In this document: positions 12,923 through 23,550 of the stretch, in pieces
Numbering within the stretch: the stretch's first letter is position 1
Layout of the letters: the number at the start of each line of letters is the position of its first letter
The notes under the pieces: generated by a model
The model's input: the letters and a program-made list of their open reading frames with translations, nothing else
Databases searched by the model: none
Told to the model about the DNA's origin: nothing
NCBI GenBank assembly: GCA_024811115.1
Contig: JAKOGH010000005.1
Span: 992,001-1,056,000, forward strand
Direction: 5' to 3'
DNA: 64,000 bases
Source: Terana coerulea
Lineage: Eukaryota; Basidiomycota; Agaricomycetes; Polyporales; Phanerochaetaceae
Translations under genes and position numbers: made by a program

Positions 12923-15474
12923 ATGGCAGGCGCACCCTGGCCAGACAGTCGATACCCACCATTTCCGCCCAGAAACTCATCTTACGCCCCTGCGCCCCGC
13001 CGCACGACCCGCGACGACAGCACTATGGCACCGTTCCGCCTGCGGGGTTCTACAACCCTCCATATTCCCTGGACAGTCTATGCCAGGCCCCAGTGCAGGA
13101 TACCCGCCCTACGCTGCGGCGAGCCCGCCTACGCCGATGCAGCAGCCGATTCCCCACATGCTGAAGCCTGGCGGGGCCCCGCGCGCCCCGACGCGCTTTG
13201 CGCCCGTGCGCGCAAACTCGGGCGACCTCGCAGGCGACCTGTTCTTCCAGGACCCGCCGAACTTCCCGATGCCGCAGATACCAGTCCCGCAGACACCGCG
13301 GGCGCACGCCTCGCACGCCCCCCACGCCCTCCACGCCCCGCAAATACGGCACACGGTCTCCGCGCCGCCCCCGCCGCTGCCGCGGAAGCCCGACTTCCAG
13401 CAGCCGCCGCTGCCGCCCAAGCCGGCGTTCGCGTCCGCGGCGTCGTCACCTGGGGTCTACCCAACAGCGGTGACCTCACCCAGCGCCTTCCCTGAGAAGC
13501 GGCCGAGCATTTCGCAAGAGCACGGCGGTCCGTCTGTCAATGTTAGTCCCAGTATGCCTGCGCCGGCTGTCAGACCTCGACCTGCGGAGGAAGACGACCC
13601 TGCGCTGAGAGAGGCGTTGGAGCAGTCTAAAGAGAGATGCAGAGGCTGCTGCGAAGCGCGAAGAGGAAGAACTGGCGAGAGCTCTGGCCGCATCTTTGAC
13701 TACCTCTCCGCGGCAAGATTTGTACGGTCAGTCGACACCAAACACTGCTTCTAGCTCACGGGCTAGACCATTTAACGATGGGTACTTTTCGGGGGCATCG
13801 CCATCGTCTGCCTCTGGATCCTCATCTGCGCCGGCGGTTCCTCTTAGCACGACCAATCCGTATGTGCAGTCACCGGAAGAAATTGGCACTGCTCCCAGTC
13901 AGGTCACCTCTGGAGAGGCGGTTCAGTTCATGTCCAGCCCGCCAACCATGGCCAAGCAGCTGATGGATGACGAGGCATTTGCACGAAGTCTTATGGAAGA
14001 GGAGCAAAGACTTGCTCAGCAGACGCAGGAGGGGCGAGCGAGGGTAGAGGTCAACACGAGAGACGCTGCCCTGGCCCGAAGAGGATCTGAACAACTGGAA
14101 GCTCGCTCTCCTCTTTCTCCACAACCTCCACAGTACAACGAGCTTGCGTTAGCTGTCCCTTTGCCATCTACTCGTCCTCCAACGGCTCCGGGATCACCTG
14201 CTGTGCCTCCTGTGCCTTCACCCATGCCTGCGCCTGTACCTGTTCCAAGCCAGCACCGGCCGCCATCACCAGAGACACCGAGATCAGCCTCGGACGGCGC
14301 GCTCCTCGGACGCAGCACGTCAGCCAACGTTGTCCCCGCACAGCCCTCCCCACACCTGCGCGAGTCACGCTCGCAGTCGTTTGCAGGATACGCAGCCGGG
14401 ACCTCGCAGGTCAGACCACCACTGCCCAACTCACCGCCGACAAGTGCGACAAGCTCGTCGGTTGCCTCTCCGCAACTCACGCCTGTGCCGGAGAGGGCGG
14501 AGAGCACCGCATCGCATGCGAGCACTGGCAGCGGCAGCCCTCACTTGAGACCGCCGTCGGAGTCTCCTGCCGGACGGCAGACGAGTCAGTATGTCGACAG
14601 TGAGCTGCTAAGGGGCGTTAGTGAGTGTTCTTCGTCTTCTACATTGAAATGCACCTACTCATCGGGCTGTACAGCCATTGGATTCAACCCGCCGGTAATT
14701 ACAGCGGTACAGGAACCTATGCAGGGGCCGATACCGAACGTCATTGCGTTACCGTACGGGCGCGCGCCGCCACTGCATATCAAAGCGCCAAATTGGCGGG
14801 ATATGCTGAAATTGATGGCGCGGCTCAGTGGGACAAGGCTTGAGCCGACCATCGAGACGATGGCGGTCGTGAAGACGACGATGAACCTCCGAGTGGTCAT
14901 CAACTTCGTCAAGGTAAATATTTCTGTAGTATGCCACACTTTCGCTAACTGCCCTTGTCTCCAGGTACATCAGTCCTCTCAAGATTGGCACGTTGTACTG
15001 TACATGACGATCGACCACCCCGTCCCGAACGACCACCGCTACAAGCTGCGGAACGCCAACGACCCCGCGCTGCTCCCGTACTCGTACACGCTCTCGCCCA
15101 CACCCGCCTACCTGCGCGAGGTCGCCGACGGACCCATGTCCAAGTGGTACGCCATCCCATCCACCGCCGCCAACCCGTTCCCGACCCTGCCGCTCGCCTT
15201 CCCGGACCTCGCGACGTACCTCATGACGGCGCTCGAGGACTCGCGGCGCGCGGCGCACGACCGCACGAGCGGGCTGCACCGGCTCGCGAAGTCCGTGGAC
15301 ACACTGTACCCGGGCCGCGGCGGCAGCGGCGACGCGGAGGACGAGGCGGAGCGGACGCGCTTCTCGGAGCGCGTGAAGGGCCTGTTTGGCTTCCGGAGCC
15401 GCGGGAACCAGTTCGCGAACGACGACCGCTCGGACCTGGTCACGCCGTTTTATGCGGACGACTTTGGGCGGTAG
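12923..15474 (+). CDS. Unknown protein with tandem UIM-like motifs and a C-terminal family domain
   Basis: Exons 12923-14620, 14675-14913 and 14965-15474 give about 815 residues. The first third is low in complexity and rich in Pro and Tyr. Around residues 220-270 come ubiquitin-interacting-motif-like helices: DDPALREALEQS, then EEEELARALAASL in the corrected frame, and DDEAFARSLMEEEQ further on. A Ser/Pro-rich linker follows. The last ~260 residues form a domain shared with two neighbours (16183 and 23551): RAPPLHIKAPNWRDMLKLMA, WHVVLYMTIDHPVP, LPLAFPDLATYL, and the tail motif FANDDRSDLVTPF. Two one-base deletions (CCCC 12995-12998, C 13078) and one insertion (AAA 13629-13631) break the frame. 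The UIM motifs suggest ubiquitin binding; no enzymatic function can be named. Confidence 0.75.
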
Positions 15475-16182
15475 CCGCGCGAGCGCGTGCGGGAGCGCAT
15501 CGCTGCGGTGCTCTCGTCTGGCGTACAGCTCGCCTGCATACTCTACCGTGCGACGTTGCTAGGTGTTGCAACGTCCAGCGCCCGTCTCGCCAGTTCCCTG
15601 CTGGACTTGGTGTAGACGGAATTCGACCGCTCTCTATGAGCACGAATATATGGATAGACATCGCTCTTCCTCTCTGCCCCGTGTGTCTTGGTCACATCTA
15701 ACATTTTGAACGGATTGACATTGTGGGATACAGAACTATATATCATCTATTTACTCCATAGTTGTATACAGTGCTGTACGCTCGCTATTCTTTCTGCGGA
15801 ATATATATCCAGGTAAATACGTATCCGCCGATGTGCCACTAGTACTGAAGCACTGGTTACGAAGGTGGGGAACCGCTTTTGCGATTCACAAACGGTGCGC
15901 CTCAATACTTCGATAATACTGCGTGAACTTTATCTTGATTACTTTCGCACCCCCAAGATGATCCGGTACCTTTCTTATACCAGTCAACAAACGTGGTTGT
16001 GCTTTGAGTATGACTACAATTGTCATGCAGGAAATGCAAGACAGGGATGTGTATAGTTCTAACCAAGATGCACAGTATGCAAGGAACTCGAACTGACTGG
16101 TAACTGGGCTCAGGTCGCAGAGCGCAGCTCCTGTGCATGCCACAGTCTTCCAGGCAAGCAACCCCAACAAGGAACGCTGAGC
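15475..16182. other. Intergenic, no gene seen
   Basis: AT-richer 3' flank of the UIM gene, with ATAT-rich patches near 15730-15815, and upstream flank of its paralogue. Only short open frames without protein character. Confidence 0.5.
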
Positions 16183-17375
16183 ATGATGGCCGTAGCCAAC
16201 ACGTTGGCGGAACAGCTGTCCTTACAGGATAAGTACCTGGGAACCGTATGTGCTGTGCTGATAATGCATTCTACACCACACCCCCATCCGCTTACCCATA
16301 GGGCACACAGACGATGTCGGGTCATCGACGGCGATCGCGAGGAGCCTCTGAGTCGACGTGGATGAGCGCGAGCCCACAACATGAGGAGTATACTTTCCAC
16401 CCAGGCAGCTACGGCTCAGATACAAGTAGCAACTGGCATCCATTGCACGTAGGGACAACCCCGCCACGCGAGTCGCTTTTGCTTCACCCGCTGCACACCC
16501 GGTCAAGCTCCGGCTCGCAGGCGAGCAGCCCACACAGTCCAAGCAGGAGCCACGACGTATACACTGTGTCCGGACCATCGTCGTCGCACACGCAAGATGC
16601 GATAGCATTGTCGAACGCCCCCGTGGACGAGCAGCTCCTGCGGGGCATCGGTTTTGGGTTCGGCCCGCCCGAGCTCGCCGCAGACCTCAGTCCCTACCGC
16701 GGGCCCATCCCACACGAGATCGGGCTCGACTACGGCATGACGCGCCCCTTCCACCTCCACGCGCCAAACTGGCACGACATGCTCAGGCTGCTCGCACAGC
16801 TCGGCAACACGCGGCTCGCGCCCACGCAGCGGGTGCGCGAGGTGATCCACGAGCCGCTGCGGCTGCGCGTCGTCGTGAGCTTCGTGAAGCTGGAGAAACA
16901 CAGCGCGGCGGAGACGCATGTCGTGCTCTACCTCACGATCGACTTCCCTGTGCCCGCCGACCACGCGTACCACTCGCGTGCCGCGGCGGCGGACCCGACG
17001 ATGCTGCTCCCGTACTCATATTCCCTCGCGCCGCCGCCGCCCCTGCTGCAGCACGGCGCAGACAGCCCCATCTCGCAGTGGTTCGTCGTCCCGGCGACGC
17101 CGCGCACGCCGTGGCCGGTGCTGCCCGTATCGTTCCCAGACCTCGCGGGCTACTTGACGGCTGCGCTGGAGGAGTCGCGGCGCGCCGTGCAGAAGAAGAG
17201 CAACGGGATGCATCGTCTGGCGAAGGCGGTGGAGTCGATATACGGCGGTGCGCGGGTGGAGGGTCCACGGGAGAAGACGAGCCTGACGGAGAAGGTGAAG
17301 AGGCTGGTTACGGTTGACGAGACGTCCGAGGATGGATTTCGTTTTGATGCACCATCACCAGCGCCAAGCGCTTGA
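16183..17375 (+). CDS. Paralogue of the UIM-gene C-terminal domain, 3' end replaced by transposable-element sequence
   Basis: Exon 1 (16183-16245) and exon 2 (16302-17375), split by a 56-nt GT-AG intron, read about 378 residues. The domain shared with the 12923 gene is clear: RPFHLHAPNWHDMLRLLAQL, THVVLYLTIDFPVP, LPYSYSLAPPPPLL, LPVSFPDLAGYLTAALEESR, GMHRLAKAVESIYGG. No UIM is present. At 17308 the family sequence stops, and the final ~22 codons (TVDETSEDGFRFDAPSPAPSA) come from the left terminal repeat of an inserted element. The natural end lies 4.2 kb away at 21513-21604. If transcribed and spliced as read, a nearly full-length protein with a foreign tail would be made. Function unknown. 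Confidence 0.75.
17301..17308 (+). repeat. Target-site duplication, left copy
   Basis: AGGCTGGT here recurs at 21512-21519 on the other side of the element. Because the outermost element base is ambiguous, the duplication is 7 or 8 bp. It is single-copy in the uninterrupted paralogue near 24450. Confidence 0.75.
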
Positions 17376-17708
17376 TGGGCGCTCCGACGGCTTGGTCCGC
17401 CCGACGGAGGCTTTGCTCTGTCGTTGCAGTGAGATCTATGTACCTACCCATAGCTACATAGCACCGCTAGTGGAATTGAGAAAGAATGAGGAGGAAGGAG
17501 CTCAGGGCCGCTCGAAAGGTCGAAATCCGAAGTTTGCTGGCGGGCGCTAAACTACGGAGGTAGCCGGGCGGTGATTGATAAACGAATGCGGTAACTTAGC
17601 GATAACAAGTCCGAGATGATCTAAGTTTGGGTTATCTAGCACGTGAGCTCCCGCCCCTCCGCCACGGCGCCACGCCACATCGAGCTTGCGCTCGTTGTTC
17701 TCAACCAT
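17309..17708 (+). repeat. Left 400-bp terminal inverted repeat
   Basis: Starts TACGGTTGACGAGACG and is the reverse complement of 21113-21512. I compared the two copies throughout and saw no mismatch. The outer part carries a short open frame that is fused to the host gene on the left side. Confidence 0.93.
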
Positions 17709-20700
17709 GCCGAAGATGTTTCAAGCCACGCTGCAGGTGACAGCGTAGGTTAAATAAAAATCCTTACCCACCTTTTTTAAGGGTTTAGATTCCGTTCGGC
17801 GAGTGTCCGAGGCTGTCCGATGCCCCTGTAAGGCCCTGTGGACGATGTGAGGATGCGATCAAAGCTAGCGCTTGCACCCTCGGAGAACGCCGAGTTCGAT
17901 TCCGAGGGGCCGCACCATCGAGAAAACCCCCAAAATTTCCCACAACCTTGTACAGCGTCTGCAATACATGCAAGCGTCTCGTGAGTGGTAGAATCATCTT
18001 GTAATCGGTGAAATTGGCAGAAGGCGTCCAATCTCTGTAGTCGCCCGGGATTGTTTGTATGCCACTTGTAATACTCTTGCAATCAGCATGCAAGTGAGTT
18101 AGGAGCTGGTTCCAAGTTGACAGACCTTTCCACCGCTTGTGGCCCGAGCAATTCTTGCCAGCTTGTGGATTATTCTCAGCTCTGCGCGCTACACATATCA
18201 TATCATTCTGAATTTCTTATATTGCTTTACACCTTTTTCTCTTGTTGTATTCTCATGCAATAACACTGATTCATTATTTAACTGATCCTTTATGTGTAAA
18301 TACATCTCGGGCGTTGCACGCCCGTAAAAATACCCTTGGCATAAGCTAGTAGCTACCATTTCGCACGCCTGCCGAGACCCTGAGTGGGGTTGTAAGCTGA
18401 GACAGAAAGGACAAGGCGTCTGAGCTCATTTCATGAAATGCCAGGATGCCCTGACTGTACTCACATCATCGACTGTCATCCTTGAAAGCTCTCCCTGTCC
18501 TCTCCTTATGCTCTAGTTCTAACTAGCATTCATCTGTCAGTAGCCAGACAGAGTATGAGACACAAACATGTACTTGTCTTGGTCATCTGTGTGGTGGCGT
18601 GAGGACGGGAGCAGGATCTAAGGTGTGGGCAGCATATCAGTACAGGTATTTGAACTTGGCGCACAGTCAGAACTCACGAGTGGGTGTGCAGAATCGCAGA
18701 GTTGTGCATGCCTTATATGCACATGCAGCTAGCTGTTGAGTCAGCACAACCGCAACAGCGCTGACTGCGCACTGACCTGGGATCTGAAACATTGTTCCCG
18801 AGTCGTAATACCCCACCCTGAAGCGTTACCCTCACGTGACAGTTGCACCCTGCACGCCGCAGGGACACCGGCAATAATAAACTCTAGTCATACGCCGAGC
18901 TCCACGTTCTATGCTGTCCAGTTGAGATTCAAATTGTGGCGCCTCAACGGTGGTGTAAGCCTTCATAAAGGATTCCCATATCACGGTGCTGGCACACGCA
19001 GAGGCGGTCGGGGTTGGGGTATATGGCTATGCCAAAGATAAAGGGCGTGTTGTCAGACAATATTGCTGAGAAATTGTGTACTCACTGTTAGAACCATAGG
19101 CACTTTTGTGCAGTGCCTGCCATTAGGGACCTAGGGTATGCAGAAAGACTGTAACTAACTAAACGTAAGCTGACTCGGACAACATTCAGATTGGGCTGAG
19201 GTACTCGCCAGAGTTTCTATCAGCCGCCGGCGCCGGACGTGAGAAATGATAAAGATGGGTGCTGAAAGAGTTCCAGCCTTTCATGAGAAAGACGCAAGCA
19301 GGTTGCAAGTCACCATAACTCTTTCAGCAATGTTGCAAGTGGTAGAATCGGTCCAAGGAGTAGAATCCGTGCAAGCGTCTTGCGGGCTGATCGGAAGCCT
19401 CTCCGAATACGGACAATGAGCGTCAAACCTCGAAATTGGCGTAATCGGTAGGAGCCGCCAGGATTCCTTTCGATGACTCACCTCCGACCATGTCCTTCCT
19501 CTCCCTTCCCCCTCACACTCGGCGCAACACCTCCGGGACCTCGTAGCATACCCTGCGCACCACCCGCTTCCCTTACGCATTGCATACGATGCTCATCCAT
19601 CCGTCACGATCGCCTACAAGACCGACACCGTCGTCCGACCGTGGATGCATCGCAGCATCCACCAGACGGCGGCAGCGTCTCCCTCGAGCCCTCGAAGGCC
19701 ACGACAAGCGTTAATAGGATGTGCGGGGTCGTGAGGGGCCCTCGAGTTATCGCAGGTACGTCCCCACCGCGTGATGTGCTCCCGACGTCGCCCGTGCCAT
19801 CCACAGCTGTGCTTTGCACGGCTCGTAGATGGGTCTATCTCGTACTGACCGAGTATTCCTTTCATTAGACTTACTACTTTCTTTTCGCTGCTGACACCAC
19901 GCCGTAAGCCGGCTCCGCGGCTGCACCGTCAGTCGGCCGCTCCCCAGCACAACAGCCACACGGGCACGTGAAGACAGCCTGGCCGGCGTGCCGCGTCGCA
20001 CGCCACTTGACGATGTCGCTGCCTGCTCGCTGCAGCTCAGGCTACGTGTCGCGCATGCGAAGGCCCCAGGAGTGCGCGGCTGCGCTCAAGCGCGGGACAA
20101 CCTCCGTCACTCATGCAGCCGTCCACGTCTCCTGGCCAGGCAGCACGCAGCCGTCGCACGTCTACTGCGCGTCAATGCGTTTACGATGCTGCTATGCCGT
20201 TGCCGCGTCGCCGTGTGCCGCCGCCGCTGCCCCGCCGCCCACCTGGACCCCGGGACTTTTGTCCCCAAGACGGCGCGCTGCTCACAGGCCCGAATGCTGC
20301 CTTAGCCATGCAACTCCTGGGCCCCGTGAGGCGAATCCGCAGCCCGACAGGCGTCGCGTGCTAGGCACAAGGTTTGTATTACAACTATTAGGCATACCCT
20401 AGCCCCTAGGCTACCATAGTAGGGGCTGCATGTATCTATATATCACATTAGTAACTCCATGAAGCAATCCAGAAGCGCGGTAGAGGGTAAATAAAGGTGT
20501 GAAGGCTGCCCAGAAGGCTGCTGGGATAGTACCTACTACCTGCTCAGGGAAAAGGTGCGATGCCACTAAGAAGAATGCTGACGTGTATGGGGATCAGTGC
20601 ATTGCTCTAGTCTCCATAGCTGACTACTATATAAACAGTCAGATGCCAGTCAATCCAAAACCTTGTATATAGTGACAGCTACGCACGTCATATTTGTTCC

Positions 20701-21112
20701 CCCACTTCTCAGTGATCTGCTCTACGACGATGCACACTACAAGGAATACCATCTCCAATGTTGCGCACTGTGTGGCGTAGGGCCGCCGCTTGATGACCAC
20801 GCTGTCATGTCTGCATTAGATAGCCATGCAGCACAGAGCACACTGCATCATGCTCACTTGTACGCTTTGAGCACGGACGCCATTGATGCAATCCCTGTGT
20901 GTTGATACAGCTAAAGCTTGGAGTATGAAAGAAAGGAGGGTGTGCACTATCTGTGGCGCAGGGCTTCGCATCATCCACACGCGTCATGACAATTAGCAGA
21001 AAGGTGCCCAGCAGCCGCGCCGGGCTTTCAAGCAGCGGCGAGCGACACCTGGCAGCTGTCAGGTCTCCCGTGGATAGAGACGGTGAAGGAGACGCCGCAG
21101 AAGGCAAGCTGT
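17709..21112. other. Interior of the inverted-repeat element
   Basis: 3.4 kb without a supported gene. Open frames are short and unrecognised (for example 18201-17785 minus, 19968-20402 plus). Two stretches, about 17950-18060 and 19330-19470, share short strings such as GCAAGCGTCT and GTGGTAGAATC and may be remnants of an internal repeat. A tRNA B-box-like string lies at about 17891-17902. A GC-rich block at 19970-20300 differs from its AT-richer surroundings. Confidence 0.5.
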
Positions 21113-21512
21113 ATGGTTGAGAACAACGAGCGCAAGCTCGATGTGGCGTGGCGCCGTGGCGGAGGGGCGGGAGCTCACGTGCTAGATAACCCAAACTTAG
21201 ATCATCTCGGACTTGTTATCGCTAAGTTACCGCATTCGTTTATCAATCACCGCCCGGCTACCTCCGTAGTTTAGCGCCCGCCAGCAAACTTCGGATTTCG
21301 ACCTTTCGAGCGGCCCTGAGCTCCTTCCTCCTCATTCTTTCTCAATTCCACTAGCGGTGCTATGTAGCTATGGGTAGGTACATAGATCTCACTGCAACGA
21401 CAGAGCAAAGCCTCCGTCGGGCGGACCAAGCCGTCGGAGCGCCCATCAAGCGCTTGGCGCTGGTGATGGTGCATCAAAACGAAATCCATCCTCGGACGTC
21501 TCGTCAACCGTA
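21113..21512 (-). repeat. Right 400-bp terminal inverted repeat
   Basis: Reverse complement of 17309-17708, identical as far as can be seen. Its 78-codon open frame on the minus strand is the mirror of the one on the left. Confidence 0.93.
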
Positions 21513-21519
21513 GGCTGGT
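21512..21519 (+). repeat. Target-site duplication, right copy
   Basis: AGGCTGGT, the partner of 17301-17308. The first base may instead belong to the inverted repeat. Confidence 0.7.
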
Positions 21520-21604
21520 GCAGAGAGGGCCGAGACGCGGAAGTCAGACCGAGTATGCGAACGACGAGCGTGCGGGGCTGGTTACCCCATATCGACTTGG
21601 ATAG
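21513..21604 (+). pseudogene. Displaced C-terminal coding segment of the 16183 gene
   Basis: Reading on in the host frame from the duplicated site gives RLVQRGPRRGSQTEYANDER followed by AGLVTPYRLG and a stop. The tail matches the end of the 12923 paralogue (FANDDRSDLVTPF) and of the 23551 pseudocopy. It is therefore the original end of the 16183 gene, cut off by the element. It has no start of its own. Confidence 0.8.
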
Positions 21605-22129
21605 CACTATCGTGTGGTGAATCCGACACATCCCGTAAGCGACACTTGTGTACAGCCAGACCTTATGGTGCACTTAGCGTTGTAAGAGTAAGTATGCATA
21701 TTTTTCACTGTCGAAAGAATGTCTGTGATTACAGTGCAGCGCTCACCAATACGCAGGTGAATAAGCAAATTCTAACAAAAATCACAAAATGGCTTACATG
21801 AAACTGTCCCAAGTGACTTTTGAGGCGATTCGGTTGCCTATAATCCAACGACCTTCCAGCGCTTCCGTGCCACGTGCATGCATTGTGGCGCTCCGAGGCG
21901 GCATTGCCATTTTCGACAGCGGCTTGAACCCAGCCACATCTCCAGTCGGTAACACTTGCTGCCATCTGCCACAACCATTCGACCAGAGGTGTCTAGAAAC
22001 GTGAGTACTTAGACACATTGTACCGCACGCCTGACAATGGTTTGTCGTTATCAGGCCTTTTCACTCGACGAGCCGCATCGCTACGAAGTCAACGCCACTG
22101 CTTCGCGCTGAGCACACCGACTGCTCGAG
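21605..22129. other. Flank between the disrupted paralogue and the F-box gene
   Basis: The first ~120 bp match the 3' flank of the 23551 pseudocopy (for example the region around GCGACACTTGT). The last ~60 bp match the upstream flank of the second F-box copy at ~28890. No coding supported. Confidence 0.5.
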
Positions 22130-23483
22130 ATGAATCTTCCACCAGAGCTTCTCGGCGTCGTCTTTGAGGAGCTACACCCGGTTGGCTGGGAAAGGGCTTG
22201 GATGGATCCTGAAGGCATGCGCGTCAGTATCCCGCGCTTGGCGCGCCGTCGCGATAACCCACCTCTTCCGCAATATTGTATGGACATTCCTCTGTTCGCC
22301 CCCTGACACGACATGGTCTCCCATTACGGAATAAGACAGGGCACGCGGCCGCACTTCACGTCCTAACCCGCCCCACAGGACTTTCCCCATGCTCGTGGAC
22401 TTTGTGGAGTCATGCGCTGCTGCTCGACTCAACATACGAGGTCTCGTTCTCGATGCCTTGCCGGATTACACCAAAGATGGCGATGTTATCGAAGTCCAGC
22501 CATTCCTCCACTTTCTCCGCCTCTTACCCCGGTTGACCGTCTTGCACCTGGTCAATGTCAACGTAACGCCTCGAGCATCTGGACTACTGTCGCATCTGCC
22601 TCTCACGCAGTTGTATATAACTGGTTGCACGTTTTTCAACAAATACACTCGAAAAAATAAACGTCTCAATATACCGTTACTATTGAACTGCTTTGCGAAG
22701 ATCACCGATTTGGGTCTGCTCCCTTGGAAATCAACTACACCACATACGCTCTCCGATGAAGCTCCGGTTCTGGAGGTGCAGTCTTTGATACTTGGAACAT
22801 TGCATGTCAGCAACCCCGTGCTCTTTCAGTATCTTGCAAGTCCACCCATTTCTCGCGGTCTACGCTCGATATCCATCAGGCCTACAATGTCGCCCTCGAT
22901 CAGCACCAATAATAACCAGCCCGTGGAACAAGCAATGTTCTTTAATTTGATTGCGCCGCAACTGCGGAACCTTTGCTATGGTGTCCTCAACGCAGCTACA
23001 ATTCGTAAGTTGAGCCTGTTGACTCTGATACTATGCTGCTAATTATATGACATTGTATGCTGTAGATCAAGGCCCGGACATAGCCAGCTGCCAGAATCTT
23101 GAGCATTTGGAAGTTGGCCTCAGGCTGACCCAGCAACCTGCCTCTATAGAGTACATCGGCGATGTACCGCTAAGGCACCTTCCGACGCTCCTCCAAAAAT
23201 CACCTCGCTTTCTGCCATACTCTTGAAACTGCAAAACTTCACTCTTCATGTTCACTTCTATGACTGCAAACGCACACGTCCGATTCCGGAAAACCTCGAA
23301 GCCGACGTGAACAATGCCTTTCTCGACCTTATTCGGCGTTACCGCATGCCTCACGTTACACTTTGCGTCAGCGTCAGCGCATTAAGCATTACTGCCATGC
23401 AGGACATACTCAAATCCTATTTACCGCGGTTATTCGAAGAAGAAAAGGTTAAGGTACAAGAGGGTCGGCAATGGGACTATTGA
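22130..23483 (+). CDS. F-box / leucine-rich-repeat-like protein, copy 1
   Basis: Three exons (22130-22315, 22379-23004, 23066-23483; GT-AG introns of 63 and 61 nt) give about 409 residues. The N-terminus MNLPPELLGVVFEELHP followed by LKACASVSRAWRAVAITHLF is an F-box of the kind common in Agaricomycetes, which would link substrates to an SCF ubiquitin ligase through Skp1. The remainder has repeated Leu-rich strands (FLHFLRLLPRLTVLHLVNVN) of LRR type. Two single-base frame breaks are seen: an extra C near 22204-22205 and a missing A in the A-run near 23196-23200. Both lie in mononucleotide runs and may be consensus errors, so I treat the gene as probably intact. The substrate is unknown. Confidence 0.62.
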
Positions 23484-23550
23484 TCAGTAAGCAGCGCAAG
23501 CAGTGCCTCCTCATTCTCTACTTGCATGTCTAACCTCCGCTTGCTTTTCA

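Larger units (their letters stand above)
17309..21512. mobile_element. ~4.2-kb element with perfect 400-bp terminal inverted repeats, inserted in a gene
   Basis: Two identical 400-bp repeats in inverted orientation bound a 3,404-bp interior and are flanked by a 7-8 bp direct repeat. The host reading frame resumes exactly beyond the right repeat, and the neighbouring pseudocopy (near 24450) has the same site uninterrupted. These are the hallmarks of a cut-and-paste DNA-type insertion. No transposase, integrase or reverse transcriptase could be recognised inside, so the copy looks non-autonomous. The long repeats and duplication length do not settle the superfamily: Mutator-like elements usually have long repeats but 9-bp duplications, and hAT elements make 8-bp duplications but have short repeats. 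Perfect identity of the ends suggests a recent insertion. Confidence 0.85.

Noticed and set aside
12923..13700. Two or three separate genes in the N-terminal part of the UIM gene, as frames change
   Set aside because: The composition and repeat style continue across the shifts, and one-base corrections give a single reading frame that keeps the UIM helices.
17780..17915. Possible tRNA gene around the B-box-like string
   Set aside because: The T-arm stem does not pair (CCGAG against CCGAG), no acceptor stem closes, and no anticodon arm could be drawn.
19968..20402. 144-codon GC-rich open frame as a transposase or captured gene in the element
   Set aside because: Overlapping frames are equally open because of GC content. 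No catalytic DDE/D pattern or zinc-finger spacing could be seen.
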